A DNA stretch of 64,000 nt from Halichondria panicea. Lineage: Eukaryota; Porifera; Demospongiae; Suberitida; Halichondriidae. The position numbers were made by a program, and so were the translations under genes. Where the stretch lies: positions 5,445,250-5,509,249 of the forward strand of contig NC_087390.1 of NCBI RefSeq assembly GCF_963675165.1. The letters are read 5' to 3'. Shown one piece after another: positions 1 through 11,670 of this stretch (position 1 is its first letter; every line of letters begins with the position of its first letter). A model generated the notes under the pieces. The model was not told where the DNA came from and did not search any database. It saw nothing but the letters and a program-made list of their open reading frames with translations.

Positions 1-3000
1 GGTAAGTGACATTAATTTGTGCACTAGATTCGATGACTGTGCAGTGCTTTTGTAGATGTATTACATCTTAGCATAGGTGCCAACTGTCCCAGATTTGGAG
101 GCTCTGTCCAGAAATTGCTATTTACCTGAAAATGTCCCGGATTTTCAAGGTTGCTGCTCCTGAGCTGGGATAATACAGTCCAAAAAAGCTCAAAAATACT
201 GAAGCTATGGCTTGAAAGCTTAAATCATGAACAGAATTCAGTTTCTTGCACTATGCTGTCTGTCTATGCTACATTGATTAGAAAAGAGGGGTGGTGCTGC
301 TGCACTGTTTTGCAGTTTGTGGGTGGGGCTCTCCAGGGTGATCATACTGAGCATGCGCACGCAGAAAGCAACTGCTAATAATAAATCTCCTCGAGGTGTC
401 TTTTACTTTTTGTTTGCCCCGGAAATTTTTCTTTGGAGGTTGGCACCTATGTCTTAGCTTACAATCGTGCGGGGGAGGGGGTTATTTGCTGAACTGCTAT
501 ATATTCATATAGTGCTGTTGTTCAGACACAACTTGGTGGGGTGTTTCCTGACCTTTGTGGCATGTGTGGTCAATATGAATTTAGATAGCCGGCATTATTC
601 ATGCATGTGTGTGATTGCTGAGTGAACGAGTGGAGCAAACTACAGTGTAACACTGTGTTACTTCGCCGGCTCAAAAATATATATAGGTGCCAACTTCCCC
701 AGACAACTTTCAGGAACAAACCACAAGGGCGTCAGCCCCAAGCGGCAGGCCGCCAAAAGAGGCAAATTTTTGAACAATTTATGCACATGACTATACTCTG
801 ATTTTCAGTGCAAGACAGCAATTCATATCTTCTTCCCTATTATACAGTCATGGAGTCCAGTAGCATCACTGATCAGCTCTCAATGTGGATTCACTAGCAC
901 TGCTCATGCTGGTATCATTATTCATTCACAGCAAGTGTAATGAATACCCATTTATCAGACTGATCGAGCTAGCTCACAGCATAGATAAACGAAAGAAAGG
1001 GATAGGCAATGCCCAGCATTTCCGTTGGATGAGGCAAGTTGCTAAAAATGGGCGTGTAATGAGTAAAAAGGGGTGTGTGCACTCAAAATGTCAGTAAAGA
1101 TTTTATAGTTCGTAGTATTATAGCAAGCTGTGCTCTTGAGGAGACACCAGATACACTTAGACATAGGCTATTAATCTTTTAGAGCTGCTTATGCAAAGTG
1201 ATGAGGAAGTGAGCTCCAAAGGGGGTGTCAGTACTCTTTACAAACCATAACAGGTCTGTTCCCAAGTCCTTCAAATGCCATCTCTTCGATCACACAATAC
1301 AGATAAAGATACTTGTGTTCCACTTTCTAACACCTAAACTGTGTCTTAGAGCACTTCAAACTAGATGACCATGTACAGTAAGAGCAGGAGAGATACACAA
1401 ACTTTCTGGACTTCGAACAAACGTTTCATAGTACTGCCACTACTTCACTGCATTGAGAGCTGGAAAATATGCTTTGTTCCATGCAGTTATAAACACACTT
1501 TAATTCTGTGAAACGTACATGTTATATATTGGAGATAGAGGTACACAAACTGACAATTTGGTGCTTTTTTACACAAATCAAGCTGAATAAAAGAAAGCTC
1601 GGCACTAAAATAGCAGCTGTAGCTATCAGTAGTGCTGGGTGTATGTGTGCATGATGCTTGATTGCTTTGAATTTCTCTTTTAGGCCCTCTACGATAAAAA
1701 TAAACAGATATAGGGATCATCGTGTACTTTCTTGAGCGCAACTCGCCTCCAACCAGAGGGTGTGACGTCACACACTGCATTTACCTAGCATCACGGGGGC
1801 GTTGCCTATCCCTTTCTTTCGTTTATCTATGCTCAGAGGAGGAATGCCAGGGTCAAAAGGTCATTAGTTAAAACACCACGTGGCCTTATGTTTTACATGT
1901 AAAACCCTTGCGCCCCTGAGTTTACACCACCAATAGCTTGATCCTTTATAATCAATAAAAATTGGTTGAGCTATTGCCCCAGAGGAACCAGCTTGAGAGA
2001 AGAGATCTAGTGCAATCTTTGAGATAAACCACAAGATATGTGACTATAAGGTATAGATTTTGATGTACTGGCTTGCTGCACTCGATAGATTTAGGTATAG
2101 TTGATTCCTCCTCTGGAGCTAGCTAGCTAACTTCTCTTGTGTAAAGCTTTTTCTGTTCATTGCTTCAAGCCTTTTCAGGCTCGCTAAGCTTTATTGGAGC
2201 TTAGTAACTCAGCTAAGGAGCAGCAACCTGGATATCTGAGATGGATAGCAGTTTCCTTTGACAAGGGACAGGGCTGCTAAATCGGGACAGTCTCCTGGCC
2301 AATTCAGGACAGTTGGCACCAGTATGCAAAAAGTATTAGGTGTTATAATTATACAAGAGATAATTATTAGTGGCTGTTATTATGCCTTGAAGCGTAGCCG
2401 CACAAGGAATACCATAAAGCTGATCGCTCATTAAAATTTGTCTATGTCAGTAAGGGATCACGCGATCTAGCAAGGCTTAGCAAGGCAGGCTCTCCTTTTT
2501 CTTTGTCGCTTCCTTCTTTCTTTCTAGGTTCCTGCAATTTCCCTCTTCTTAATTATGCCTCGAGGCGTAGCCGCACGAGGGATCGATACGATAAAGCTGA
2601 CTGTGTGTGTGTGTGTCCATAGATAGTATGGTGTGTCTGTCTCTGTGTGTGTCTGTTTCAGCTGTATAACTATGCTCAACGTTTGCAATACAACGAAAAC
2701 TAACAGCTTCTATAGGCTTCTAGCCACGTTCTCTTGGATTTTGATTCGTGACTAAAGCTTCTTTCTCGAGTTATGGCTAGTTTGACTCACATTGAAGGCT
2801 GTTGCAGTCTCTTCAGAATCTTTCGTAGCATCATTTGTTTGCACCAAGTTTCTATTCAACTTATAAGTTAGCCTTGCACTAAAGCGCTAGCTACAAGAGT
2901 CACATTAATTTGTGGACCTACTTGCAGACACACCCCTTATTCCTGTGGGTCTAATGCGCATGCCGCTCATCCCCAGATCATCCGGGCAGAATCAATTTTC

Positions 3001-6000
3001 ATCTTTCTTGAGGTTCTGGTAAGCCACAAAACACTACAATGATACCATAAACAATAGATGCATGTACACAAGTCAGTTATATAGATAGATCACTTTCTTT
3101 GTAAATTCCCTGTCAATGAATAAGGCCACTCCAAGTGATAATCTGATTTCTGGTCCACCACCTGCATCAGATCTTTATTTCTACTACGCATGCATGTGCA
3201 CAATCGTTTAAGTGTCACAAAATAGAGTGCTAAAGATGATAAGGTGAAACAAGCAAGTAACGAATAATGACATAATGAAAAAAGCCGCCAGCCCACATGC
3301 AATTCAGAAACCAGAGTACCTAGAGTAGCCTAATTAAAAAAAGGTGTTGTTTTGCAATGAGGTCAGAGTTCACAATGACTGCTTCATACCTTCTTTTCAG
3401 GCTGACTCTTGTAGCTAACAAACAGCTAGAGCACTTTAGTGGAAGGCTAACAAATAGCTATAAAAGATTCCGAAGAGGCCTTCACTGTGAGTCAAACTAG
3501 GCATAACACGTCTCTGAGAAAGAAACTTTTGTTGAAAATTCACGAATCAAAATCCAACCTATAATTATAGAAGCTGTTAGTTTTCGTAGCATCACAGCTG
3601 TTTAGCAGTTACAGCTGGAATAGACAGACACACAGTCAGTGCTTTACCGTATCCCTCGTGCGGCTATAATTATGCTTCGAGGCATAATAAGATTTGCATG
3701 CAATGAGCGTTGTATAACAATTTGTTGGATTTGGGAAATAAGTAGTGTGGGCTAATTGCTGTCTGACAAACCATGGCATTATTTATTTGGCAAGAGTGTT
3801 AGAGAAGTCAGTTTTTCAATAAGAATGTGTGAGTGCATGCATGTGTGGTGTTTCCTTCCATTATGTGCATGCATGTCATGTGTATGAAAGCTATTGAGTT
3901 ACATGTGCATGTGTGAATATAATTTTGTGCTCATACTACCCCCGTACTTAAATCACCTAGTAAAATATACTGTATATGCTCGAGCAGAGGCCGCTCTCAA
4001 ATAGTAGCCTCAGTGAACTTTGACTCTGCATGTGGCAGCTAAAAAATTATTAATACTGGCAGCTAGCTACAGATAGCAGCTTGTTAGTGCACTTTCTCAT
4101 GACAGAGTTCAACTTTATGTAGGTGAAAAAAACTTTTAATGACTGGTTGTTGAATTAGTCGCTCATGAACAGTGGCCTCTCTCGAATTGTAGCCTCCATC
4201 CTCTTTGAAACAATTAGTAGCCACGGCTCCTGATCAAACATATACAGTAATTATAGTGTGCATAGCTAAAACAATATGTTCATAACACATTTCATACTAC
4301 AATTCTAACAACAGGTAACATTCCTACTGATTCTCAACACTCTCCAACTGTGCTGACGGCCTCACCAAAAACAGCTATTGGAAAGTATGCAGACTACCGG
4401 AAAAATGTGTACCTTCGATCAAAGCTCCCTCACAAAGGAAAATGGCCTCCTGCTCCCTGTAAGAAGATTATCAAGCTAGCGACTATTGAAATTGAAGATG
4501 ATCGCTCACATTTAGCATTGTGTAAGCTAAATAGGTCCGAGTCGATTGATGAGTACATGAAAAATAATAGCATGAATTCCATTTCAATGGAAGACCTTTT
4601 AACTGAAAAAGATGGCTCACTGCCGAAAGTCGTAATCATTCAAGGAGTCCCAGGAATAGGCAAGTCAACTTTTGCATGGAAGTTTTGTAGAAAGTGGGCC
4701 AAAGGGAAGATCTATCAGCAGTATGATCTGGTTGTTTTGTTACGCATGCGTGATACAAGAGTGAGAGAAGCAACCAAACTCAGCAATCTCTTCTTCTCAG
4801 AAGATGCCGACTTTTCAAATGAAGTAGCGAAAGCAGCCGTTTCTAATAGTGGAAAAGGCATTCTCCTTTTAATGGAAGGAATAGACGAGCTTCCAGCTTC
4901 TTGTTTAGCTGATGGCATGCCTCTTTCTAACTTGCTTCAGGGTGAATCCCTTCCCCTAGTTACCATCATAGTAACCAGTAGACCCTGGGCTGTGCAGACA
5001 CTAGAAGAAAAATTCGAGGATCAGATATCTCGACAGGTGGAAATCTTGGGTTTCACAAGAGAAGACATCTTGAGGTACATTTCACATGCTTTCACTGAGG
5101 AAGAAAAGACAGAGTTCTTGGAGTACCTCCGCTCCCACCCTCAGCTGGAGTCCATCATGCACATCCCACTGAATGCTGCCTTTGTTGTTCAGATCTACAA
5201 GCAATTTCGTCGTTCTCAACAAGCTATCCCTAGCACCTTGACCCAGCTCTACACAGCTCTTGTTGAGGGTCTCTTGCTCCGCTATATCAAGTCAGTTCCT
5301 GAGTTTGATACTCTAAAGATTATCAGTGTTTCAAGCTTACCAGAACCAGTACAAACACATTTCCATCAGCTTTGCCTACTAGCTTTCATGAGCTTCACAA
5401 AGTTGACTGTTCAAGTCACATTCACTGATTCAGAAGCAGCTTTGTACGAGTGTTTCGATTTCCTTGGTCTCATGCAGTCCTCAACTGAACTCACCATAAA
5501 CACTAGTACCACTGTATCCCACAGCTTCCTCCATTTCACAATACAGGAGTTCCTAGCAGCTTACCATCTCTCAAAACAGCCGTCCCAAGTGCAGGAGCTG
5601 TTTTTGGAAATTCACAGCAAAGATCCACAATTTTCAATGCTCATTACATTTCTGGTTGGATTGAACAGCAGCGTTCTGCATTGTATTAAACTGCCAGAGT
5701 CAAAAATTCAAGATCTGTCCACATTTCACTTGCACTTGTTGTATGAAACACAATACCCCAAGGATGTATGCAAGTTCTTAGGAAATATGACCATGAGATA
5801 TTATCCTGCCCTAACAAGTACATCACTTGACCTACATGCATTATCGTATTGTCTTTGCTCCAGCAACTGTCATTGGGATTTAAAAATCAGTCTGCGAAAC
5901 TTCTCATCACTCTTTCGCATCTCCGACGAGTTTTACAAGGGGCATATAATAAATCTAGAAATTATGGATGCTTCTCGGAGTAACCTTCAATTGTTCTTTT

Positions 6001-6887
6001 CTCTTCCCAAGCGTCTCTTTTCAGACATGTACAGACTGGTAATTAGATCTTGTGAACCTGTTGAATCTGTAGTTGGAGACATCTTAAGTGACAGCCGGTT
6101 AACAAACTTGAAGCAATTTTCTCTTCTGAATAAGAGTTTACAAGTATCTTGCAATTTAAGCTTGATAATGGAAAGTCTATTTGCTTCTCACCCTAATTTT
6201 GTTCACATAGGATTAGGAAATACTGTCATATCATCCTCTGATATGGCTGGATTATGCAAATACATGAGTTTTCGCTCTCAGTCTGGTTCACCTGAGCTTA
6301 CACTGGGTTTTATACAAAACAGTATTGGCAGCGAGTCCCTTCGTTTGCTTATCAGCGCTGTTGCCTTTTCGAATATTCTTACTCATTTGGTTATTTCTTT
6401 CAACCATCTCTCAATAGACTTATTAGAAATGCTATCGGTTGCTCTTTCTGCTAATTCATCTTTGCAAACGTTAGGTTTAGACAATTGCTTAATCGATGGT
6501 GAAGGAGCTGAATTACTATCCACTGGATTGGAGGAGAATCGAACTCTCCTCGGATTAGATCTTCGCCGAAATCCCATCAATGTGAATGGAGCTGCTGCCC
6601 TGGCTTCAATGCTTACTATGAATACTTCATTAAAAATACTTTATCTTTCACACAACAAACAAATTGGTCATGTGGGAGCTCTAAGACTGATCAGTGCACT
6701 ACAAAATGACAACAAGACTCTTGCAAAACTTAGCCTCCCTGCAGAATATGAGCCAATTGAATATGAATCGATCTTGATGGATGATATACGAAATAGTGGT
6801 CGCATAGAATTCATCAATAATACAAATTTAGTTTGGAACACAATTGCACACGAGTTTACATCATTTGACATATGGCCTTATGAATAA
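1..6887 (+). CDS. NLR gene A: NACHT-LRR protein (CARD exon lies off the left edge)
   Basis: Base 1 is the last base of an exon and bases 2-7 are a GTAAGT donor identical to the one that ends the CARD exon in genes B, C and F, so exon 1 of this gene lies to the left. The next exon runs 4315-6887, after an acceptor ACAG at 4311-4314. The split glycine codon (G|GT, phase 1) restores the frame. The exon encodes 856 residues after the split codon: P-loop GVPGIGKST, Walker B-like LLLMEGIDEL, sensor TSRPWAV, a winged-helix end FLHFTIQEFLAAY, and RI-type leucine-rich repeats in the last ~250 residues, ending in a conserved DIWPYE tail. Expected total length is about 961 aa if exon 1 is the usual 104 codons. 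No lesion is visible. The family role is a cytosolic innate immune sensor that oligomerises through NACHT; the ligand is unknown. The 4.3-kb intron is swollen by transposons. Confidence 0.88.
72..451. mobile_element. 380-bp miniature inverted-repeat element, CATAGGTGCC family
   Basis: The ends are inverted copies of CATAGGTGCCAAC. The 6-bp direct repeat TCTTAG lies immediately outside at 66-71 and 452-457. The equivalent introns of genes B and F run straight through this point (gtagcttacaatt) without the element, so they serve as an empty site. It is non-autonomous, with no transposase ORF. Confidence 0.8.
683..2320. mobile_element. Composite insertion bounded by GGTGCCAAC inverted ends
   Basis: The left end tataggtgccaac (683-695) and the right end gttggcacc (2312-2320) match the termini of the 72-451 element. 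The corresponding introns of B and F lack this DNA. A second inverted-repeat element (978-1833) is nested inside. No coding region is recognised. The target duplication is not clear, so the exact ends are tentative. Confidence 0.5.
978..1833. mobile_element. ~856-bp inverted-repeat element, AGCATAGATAAACG family
   Basis: A terminal inverted repeat of about 36 bp begins AGCATAGATAAACGAAAG and ends in a run GGGATAGGCAAYGCC. It is seen at 978-1013 and reversed at 1798-1833. The interior has only short ORFs that resemble no protein I know. A non-autonomous DNA transposon is the likely identity. Confidence 0.7.
2551..3690. mobile_element. ~1.1-kb element with long (~180 bp) inverted arms
   Basis: The left arm starts tgcctcgaggcgtagccgca. 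The right arm ends with its reverse complement (tccctcgtgcggct...cgaggca), and the two stay alignable inward for about 180 bp, including the aactaacagcttctatag and gaatcaaaatccaa segments. A diverged half-copy of the same end lies at 2379-2440. No transposase is visible. This is intronic in NLR gene A. Confidence 0.65.
3691..4314. other. Remainder of NLR A intron
   Basis: AT-rich intron sequence with runs of gcatgcat and a polypyrimidine-poor acceptor (aattctaacaacag) shared with gene B. No gene is seen. Confidence 0.6.
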
Positions 6888-8084
6888 GTGTTTATAATGT
6901 AGCAGAAACTCATCATCACTAACACTGTTTATCATTGATTTCTGCATTTTCGGATGAATTATTTATGGGATACACTTTTCTGTTTTAGTAACAATGGTCT
7001 TAATCATTTATTTGTATATATATATGTTTACCCTGATGTGCGTGCGCAGTGCCCAGCAGGGATATAGAGTGCATGATTGGTGTGTGTATGTGTGCAGGTC
7101 ACAAAAATAAGCTATTTGAGCGAATTAGACACTTTTATGGATTGCTTTAACTGCTAACGAGACGAGACAGTGGTGGAAAAATAATAGATACTTAACAGTC
7201 AATAATCAGTCTTTTTTTTATCAATATCCCCCATTTTTCCTCGAAGGAAGAAAGGTTTGGTAAACTGCGGGACCACTTCCTCAACATTTATCCCCCTGCA
7301 TGTTAGAACAACATCTCTTTAAAGCATGTATGCCTGCCCAATGAATGACTGCTTAATGGCTGCTTGGCCATGTCATCTGCCTGGCCATCAGTACCACACT
7401 AATTAACCTATGGGATAGTGAATGTTTTAAGCTCTCAAGTTGCGTGGCAACCTGCCTGCACCTATATACAGCTTGGAGTTGTCGTTAGCATATTTTGTCA
7501 AATAATAAAGTTTTGGTAGATGTACAGCTTGAGCAGCTACGCAACTTGTAGACGATCTTCGCAGATGACAATCTTTTCTAATCGTTTTAATCATTGCTTT
7601 ATAAATTCATGATCATTCCCCATAAGAGGTTTAGGGATCGAAATTTTTATGATTCCCAAATCGTACTGGTAAGTTGATGTAACAAATAAGCCTTATAAGG
7701 GTATATAGAGTGGGTGGTTGTGGAGTTAGAAAAGAGATGCATCGATCTGTGAAGTACACTTGACTGCTAATAATATTATAGTATACATGCATGTATGGGG
7801 ACACTCTAGACGCAGTTCTTAACTGCCCATTAGCCAAATATTCAATATTTTATGGGTGAAGGGAGACAAAACTCCTGGGCAAGGCAATACTTACATCGCC
7901 CATGCAGGGGGTGGGTCTAGGGGGAATCCCATTCTCTCTTTCGCCCTGCCAGAAAATTTTCATTTATGCATTGATGTTCTCAGAGAAATCTTAAACATGT
8001 ACTGAGTTATACATACGTGCATAAAGATGCATGTAGCTACATATTGTATATGCTGAGCCCCCCTGGTTCTTACAGGCATGAAGT
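6888..8084. other. 3' flank of NLR A, shared with NLR E
   Basis: The stretch after the stop matches the DNA downstream of NLR E (30881-31560) in blocks, for example the ccttataagggtat segment at 7690 and 31499, and less fully that of NLR B. This shows that the duplicated unit extends past the coding exon. No gene is seen. Confidence 0.6.
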
Positions 8085-8250
8085 TTAGTAGCTCAGTTTT
8101 AAGATTGTGCTATACTTACATGTACTGTAAGTGTTGTTATCCTGTGATGTCTGGTGGGTGTGAAAGGTGATGATGAACTCTGTCTCCTCACACAGCGACA
8201 CCACACCAGCGTACAGTGACTGAGGGGGTGGGGAGACAAACAAGTATACA
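8085..8250 (-). pseudogene. Stray copy of exon 16 of the GRAM-CCCH-UFD1 gene
   Basis: The minus strand reads SLYAGVVSLCEETEF and onward, nearly identical to exon 16 of the minus-strand gene (44004-44091). No neighbouring exons of that gene are present, so it is a duplicated fragment. The same exon also recurs at ~37624-37727 and ~38985-39050. Confidence 0.7.
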
Positions 8251-8454
8251 TGACCTATACAAACAAGCACATGACCTTATATCAGAGTACGTACATTTAA
8301 AGGTTTGTATAATTATGATATAGTTCATATAAACCTCAAAACGACACTGCATGCATGTATACAATTCTGATCACGGCACAATTCCTAAAAGCTACATCAT
8401 CTACAGCAGCATGTATGCACACAAGCATGCCAGCTGTTTTTTCCTGAGAAAACA

Positions 8455-8891
8455 TTGTGGTACATATTGACTACCACAGGTGTGCAAGTCTCATGCAGTT
8501 ATTGGTTGACTCCCACCTTCAATTTATTACTTCATTGGTATATAAAGGCAATGCTGAGAGTACATAAAGGCGTGAGTTTGGAAGCATATACATACATGCA
8601 TCATCTGCAATCTTATAACAGCTCAGGAATGAATTTTAGTGGACGCACTTTTGTCGTTGGAGTGCTATTTGCAGCTACAATAGCCAGCACAGCAGCACTG
8701 TGATCATGCGACTCGAGGCTTTGCATTCTACTGCCGCATTTATTCAAGCACTGCATGTGACTGTAGATACTCGGATTGGAGTGAATGGGAGCAAGTGCCA
8801 AACACTATTGGAACAGATGCATCAGGCACCTGTGAAAGTGGCTAAGCTTTTATATACACTCGAAAAGTCATTAGTAATTCCAGGGAGATAG
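8455..8891 (+). pseudogene. Broken copy of the promoter and exon 1 of the TSP1-vWA gene
   Basis: Matches the TATA region and first exon at 39540-39850. The start ATG is at 8629, with the signal peptide FVVGVLFAATIASTAAL. The codon CGA of the intact gene is TGA here (8701-8703), a nonsense change right after the signal peptide. A small deletion and loss of similarity follow after about 8850. Exons 2 and 3 are absent. A dead fragment left by segmental duplication. Confidence 0.8.
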
Positions 8892-9021
8892 AGTATGAAT
8901 GAAAGCATGATACACCATGCATGCATGCAGTATGTACATGTATAATCTCCCTATATAGTATGCATGTGGTCATCATTCTCCATAATAATATTACAGGGCC
9001 GTAGATAGCTTTGGTTTGCAG

Positions 9022-9485
9022 CAGAGGAGGTCCGACAGGCGCGTGCAGTTCAAGTACGGTGGCCGAGAAGGGTCACCCGCTTCCGCCTACCGTCACAACG
9101 AACCGCGCGCGGAGTTTCCGTTGACCGCACGCGCTTAAATATAAACGCTCACGGTAGGCACATAAAACGCGCGCGGTTAAATAAAGAGCCGCCAACAAAT
9201 TTTAAGATCAGTCTGCACAAGGTCAAAAGTCAATCATTCATATCTGAATTCTACTTAACGCAAGGTATTCCTTACACACTGCAGAATATGATTTATTGAC
9301 CTTTGACCTTGTGCAGCTGATCTTAAAATTTGTTGGCGGCTTTTTGTTTAACCGCGCGCACTGTGTGTCTCCTACCACGCGCGGACATCAGGAACAACCG
9401 CGCGCGGTTCATTGTGGTGGTAGGCTGAGCCTCGTGACCCTTCTCGGCCACCGTACTCACATAATTAGCCTCTGATTACATCAGG
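9022..9485. mobile_element. CAGAGGAGGT-family element, split by a nested insertion
   Basis: The left part (9022-9054, cagaggaggtccgacaggcg) and right part (9456-9485, attagcctctgattaca) align to the two sides of one arm of the element at 57536-57693. Between them sits the 9055-9455 element. The far terminus is missing, so this copy is incomplete. Confidence 0.7.
9055..9455. mobile_element. 401-bp miniature element, TACGGTGGCCGAG family
   Basis: Perfect inverted termini TACGGTGGCCGAGAAGGGTC at both ends, with GC-rich subterminal arms (repeated CGCGCG) around a less structured core. The same family sits at 29306-29749 in pseudogene E. The flanks TTCAAG and CTCACA fit a decayed 6-bp duplication of CTCAAG in the host element. 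No ORF for a transposase. Confidence 0.85.
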
Positions 9486-10449
9486 AAGTTCAGAATCAGA
9501 CTTCTAGACTAACATATCTAAGAAAGACCTTTCACCCTCAACGTACAGCTCACAAATAATTAATTAAGATCTGTCAATGCATGGGTGTGTTACAGGAAAT
9601 TGAAATGCTGATGCTGCAGTCAAAATAACTCATTTCAGTGCACAACTTTAATAGCTGTGTACACAGTGGTTGTGTGATGGCTACTCAAGACTTCAAGACC
9701 TCAGCAGCTAAGGCTTTTCGTGAGCACTATGACAAACTGGTGGACTCCATCCAAGAAGCAGACCTGCCTGTGTTGGGAGCTCGATTCTTCAGTCAACAGA
9801 TAATTTCCACAGAAACAATGGAAATGGTTGGAAATGTGTCCACCTCGAGAGCACTCAGGGTGTCCAAGTTGATGCTAGCTGTGATGGCTCACCTGGACGT
9901 ACATCCGGAAAAGTTTGAGAGTGCCTTGTACGTCTTCAGAAGGGAGCTGGTGTATGCTGACTTTGCCAGTCTCATTGCATCATCTGTTGGTAAGTGAATA
10001 GGCATAGTAGCTTACAATTGTGCAGGGATTATTTTAAAACTGCTTTTTAAACTGCTGTTGTTCAGAAAAAAATTGGTTGGGCATTTCCTGACCTTCTCAT
10101 TATGTGTGCTAAATGTGAATATTCAGTTCATGTGATTGCTGAGTGCTAAAGTCAAGTTTAGAGTAAAATTAAGATGTGTAACGAGCATCGTAGTTGCAAC
10201 TGAATTGGTTACTTTACTGGCAAAAAGGTGGAAATACATACCAAAATTGCTCAACTACAAACCATGACATTGTTAATTATGCATGCCGGATTTCTTTATT
10301 TGGCAAGAGTGTTTGAGGATTTAGTTTCAAAAGGAATGTGTGAGGGAGTGCATGTGCAGCAGCATTTCCTGCCCATTGTGTGTGTAGGAAGGCCTCGGTA
10401 TCGGTATTGAATTACATGTATGTGAATACAATTTTGTGCTCATAAGAGT

Positions 10450-10550
10450 AGAATATGCGTCTATGTAACCTTCGCGGTTGCGGTTAGCCCGAGGCGCAAA
10501 GCCGAGGGAATCTAACCGTAACCAAGGCGGTTACTAAGACGCATATTCTA
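10450..10550. mobile_element. ~100-bp inverted-repeat element in the NLR B intron
   Basis: The outer arms gtagaatatgcgtctatgta and, reversed, ttactaagacgcatattcta enclose a second short inverted pair around ggttagcccgag. It could fold into a long hairpin. It has no coding capacity. Confidence 0.6.
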
Positions 10551-10841
10551 CGAGTGGGTGTGGTCTATCTAACTTGGACTTCATTGCGCATGCGCGAGGC
10601 GTGGTTATAAAAAGCCAGGTTTGGTGCGTAGCAACAGAAATTGAATTTGTGCGAGCTGGACGAGCTGGAGAGCTGTGAGAGACACCAGTTGACAGAAAAA
10701 GACAAAAGACGGCTTCAAAACAATGAAAAACTACAGTAAAACTTAGTAAAGCTTGTGAAACGCTTCTTGAAGATACTGGAAAGAACAAACAAGTAAAAAG
10801 AACCTAGAACTATGCTAGAACTGACTGCAACACTACAAGAA

Positions 10842-11276
10842 CAGGGGCGGATCCAGGGGTGATTTTAAGGGGCTGAAGCCCCCCCCCCTTTTGAAAAAAC
10901 TACCATGTGTTGTAGTCTGACTCTACAACAATTTTGCCACCAATTATGCATCTGTAGACTCACTTGAAATCACTTGAGAGATGCTAGACAACAGCTACTA
11001 GGAGTATAAAGGATCTAGGGTAGCTAGCTGGACGTACCTAGCTAGCTAGCTAGCTGAACGTACGTACGTACCTCTGATCAGTACAGTATCACCATAGTAT
11101 TAAAAGTAAGTGCAGAGGTCAATGTATTCTACTCATTAATATGAAAGTTCAAAGGTCAAATCTTGCAAAAAATTCACCTCCGGCGAGGCTGCCCTGGGCA
11201 GCTCTGCCGCCCTCGTACGGGGCTTCGCCCCTTTCTAGCTAGCCCCCCCCCTTTGCTTTTCCTGGATCCACCCCTG
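10842..11276. mobile_element. 435-bp miniature element, CAGGG family with 5-bp target duplication
   Basis: The ends are CAGGGGCGGATCCAGG and the reverse complement of CAGGGGTGGATCCAGG. AAGAA flanks both sides. Internal C-runs follow each end. Two relatives at 55637-55831 and 57245-57424 also have 5-bp flanking duplications. Confidence 0.75.
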
Positions 11277-11585
11277 AAGAAGAAGAATGAAGCTCTGTGG
11301 TGGAGTGGAGGGGGGTATAGAGCAGACTGGACAGGCATGGAACCTTAAAAAACTCAATAGAAAGTGTCAAGCGACTGCTAAAGTGTTTTTGATGCTTCCT
11401 GGCCCCCCTTGCCCATGCCCAACTGGAAAAAGCAATACAAAGCAACAGTGGACATGGAAAAAATGGATATTGACTGAACAAACTATTGCATTCTGTGTTT
11501 TTTTTATAATGTTTTTGTCATCTTCTTGTCACTTTCACTAAAAATTTCATTCCAACTTTTGAGAACTTCCTGCAAATTATGTGTC

Positions 11586-11670
11586 ACTTCCTGTAGAATA
11601 TGCGTCCATTTCCTGTAGAATATGTGTCCACTTCCTGTAGAATATGCGCCCATTTCCTGTAGAATAAGTA
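11586..11670. repeat. 22-bp tandem repeat, about four copies
   Basis: The unit is (a/c)(c/t)ttcctgtagaatatg(c/t)g(t/c)cc, repeated head to tail with one or two changes per copy. Located in the NLR B intron. The core gtagaatatgcgt also forms the end of the 10450-10550 element. Confidence 0.8.

Noticed and set aside
885-1780. Short ORFs of 70-97 codons in the first intron
   Set aside because: They lie inside the 978-1833 inverted-repeat element or straddle its ends, and match no family.
4430-4918. Antisense ORFs repeated under every NACHT exon
   Set aside because: They recur because the sense exon is conserved. Their frames carry no start or domain logic and follow the sense codons.
11586-11670. 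CRISPR-like array of 22-bp repeats
   Set aside because: Direct tandem repeats without unique spacers, in an intron of an animal gene.
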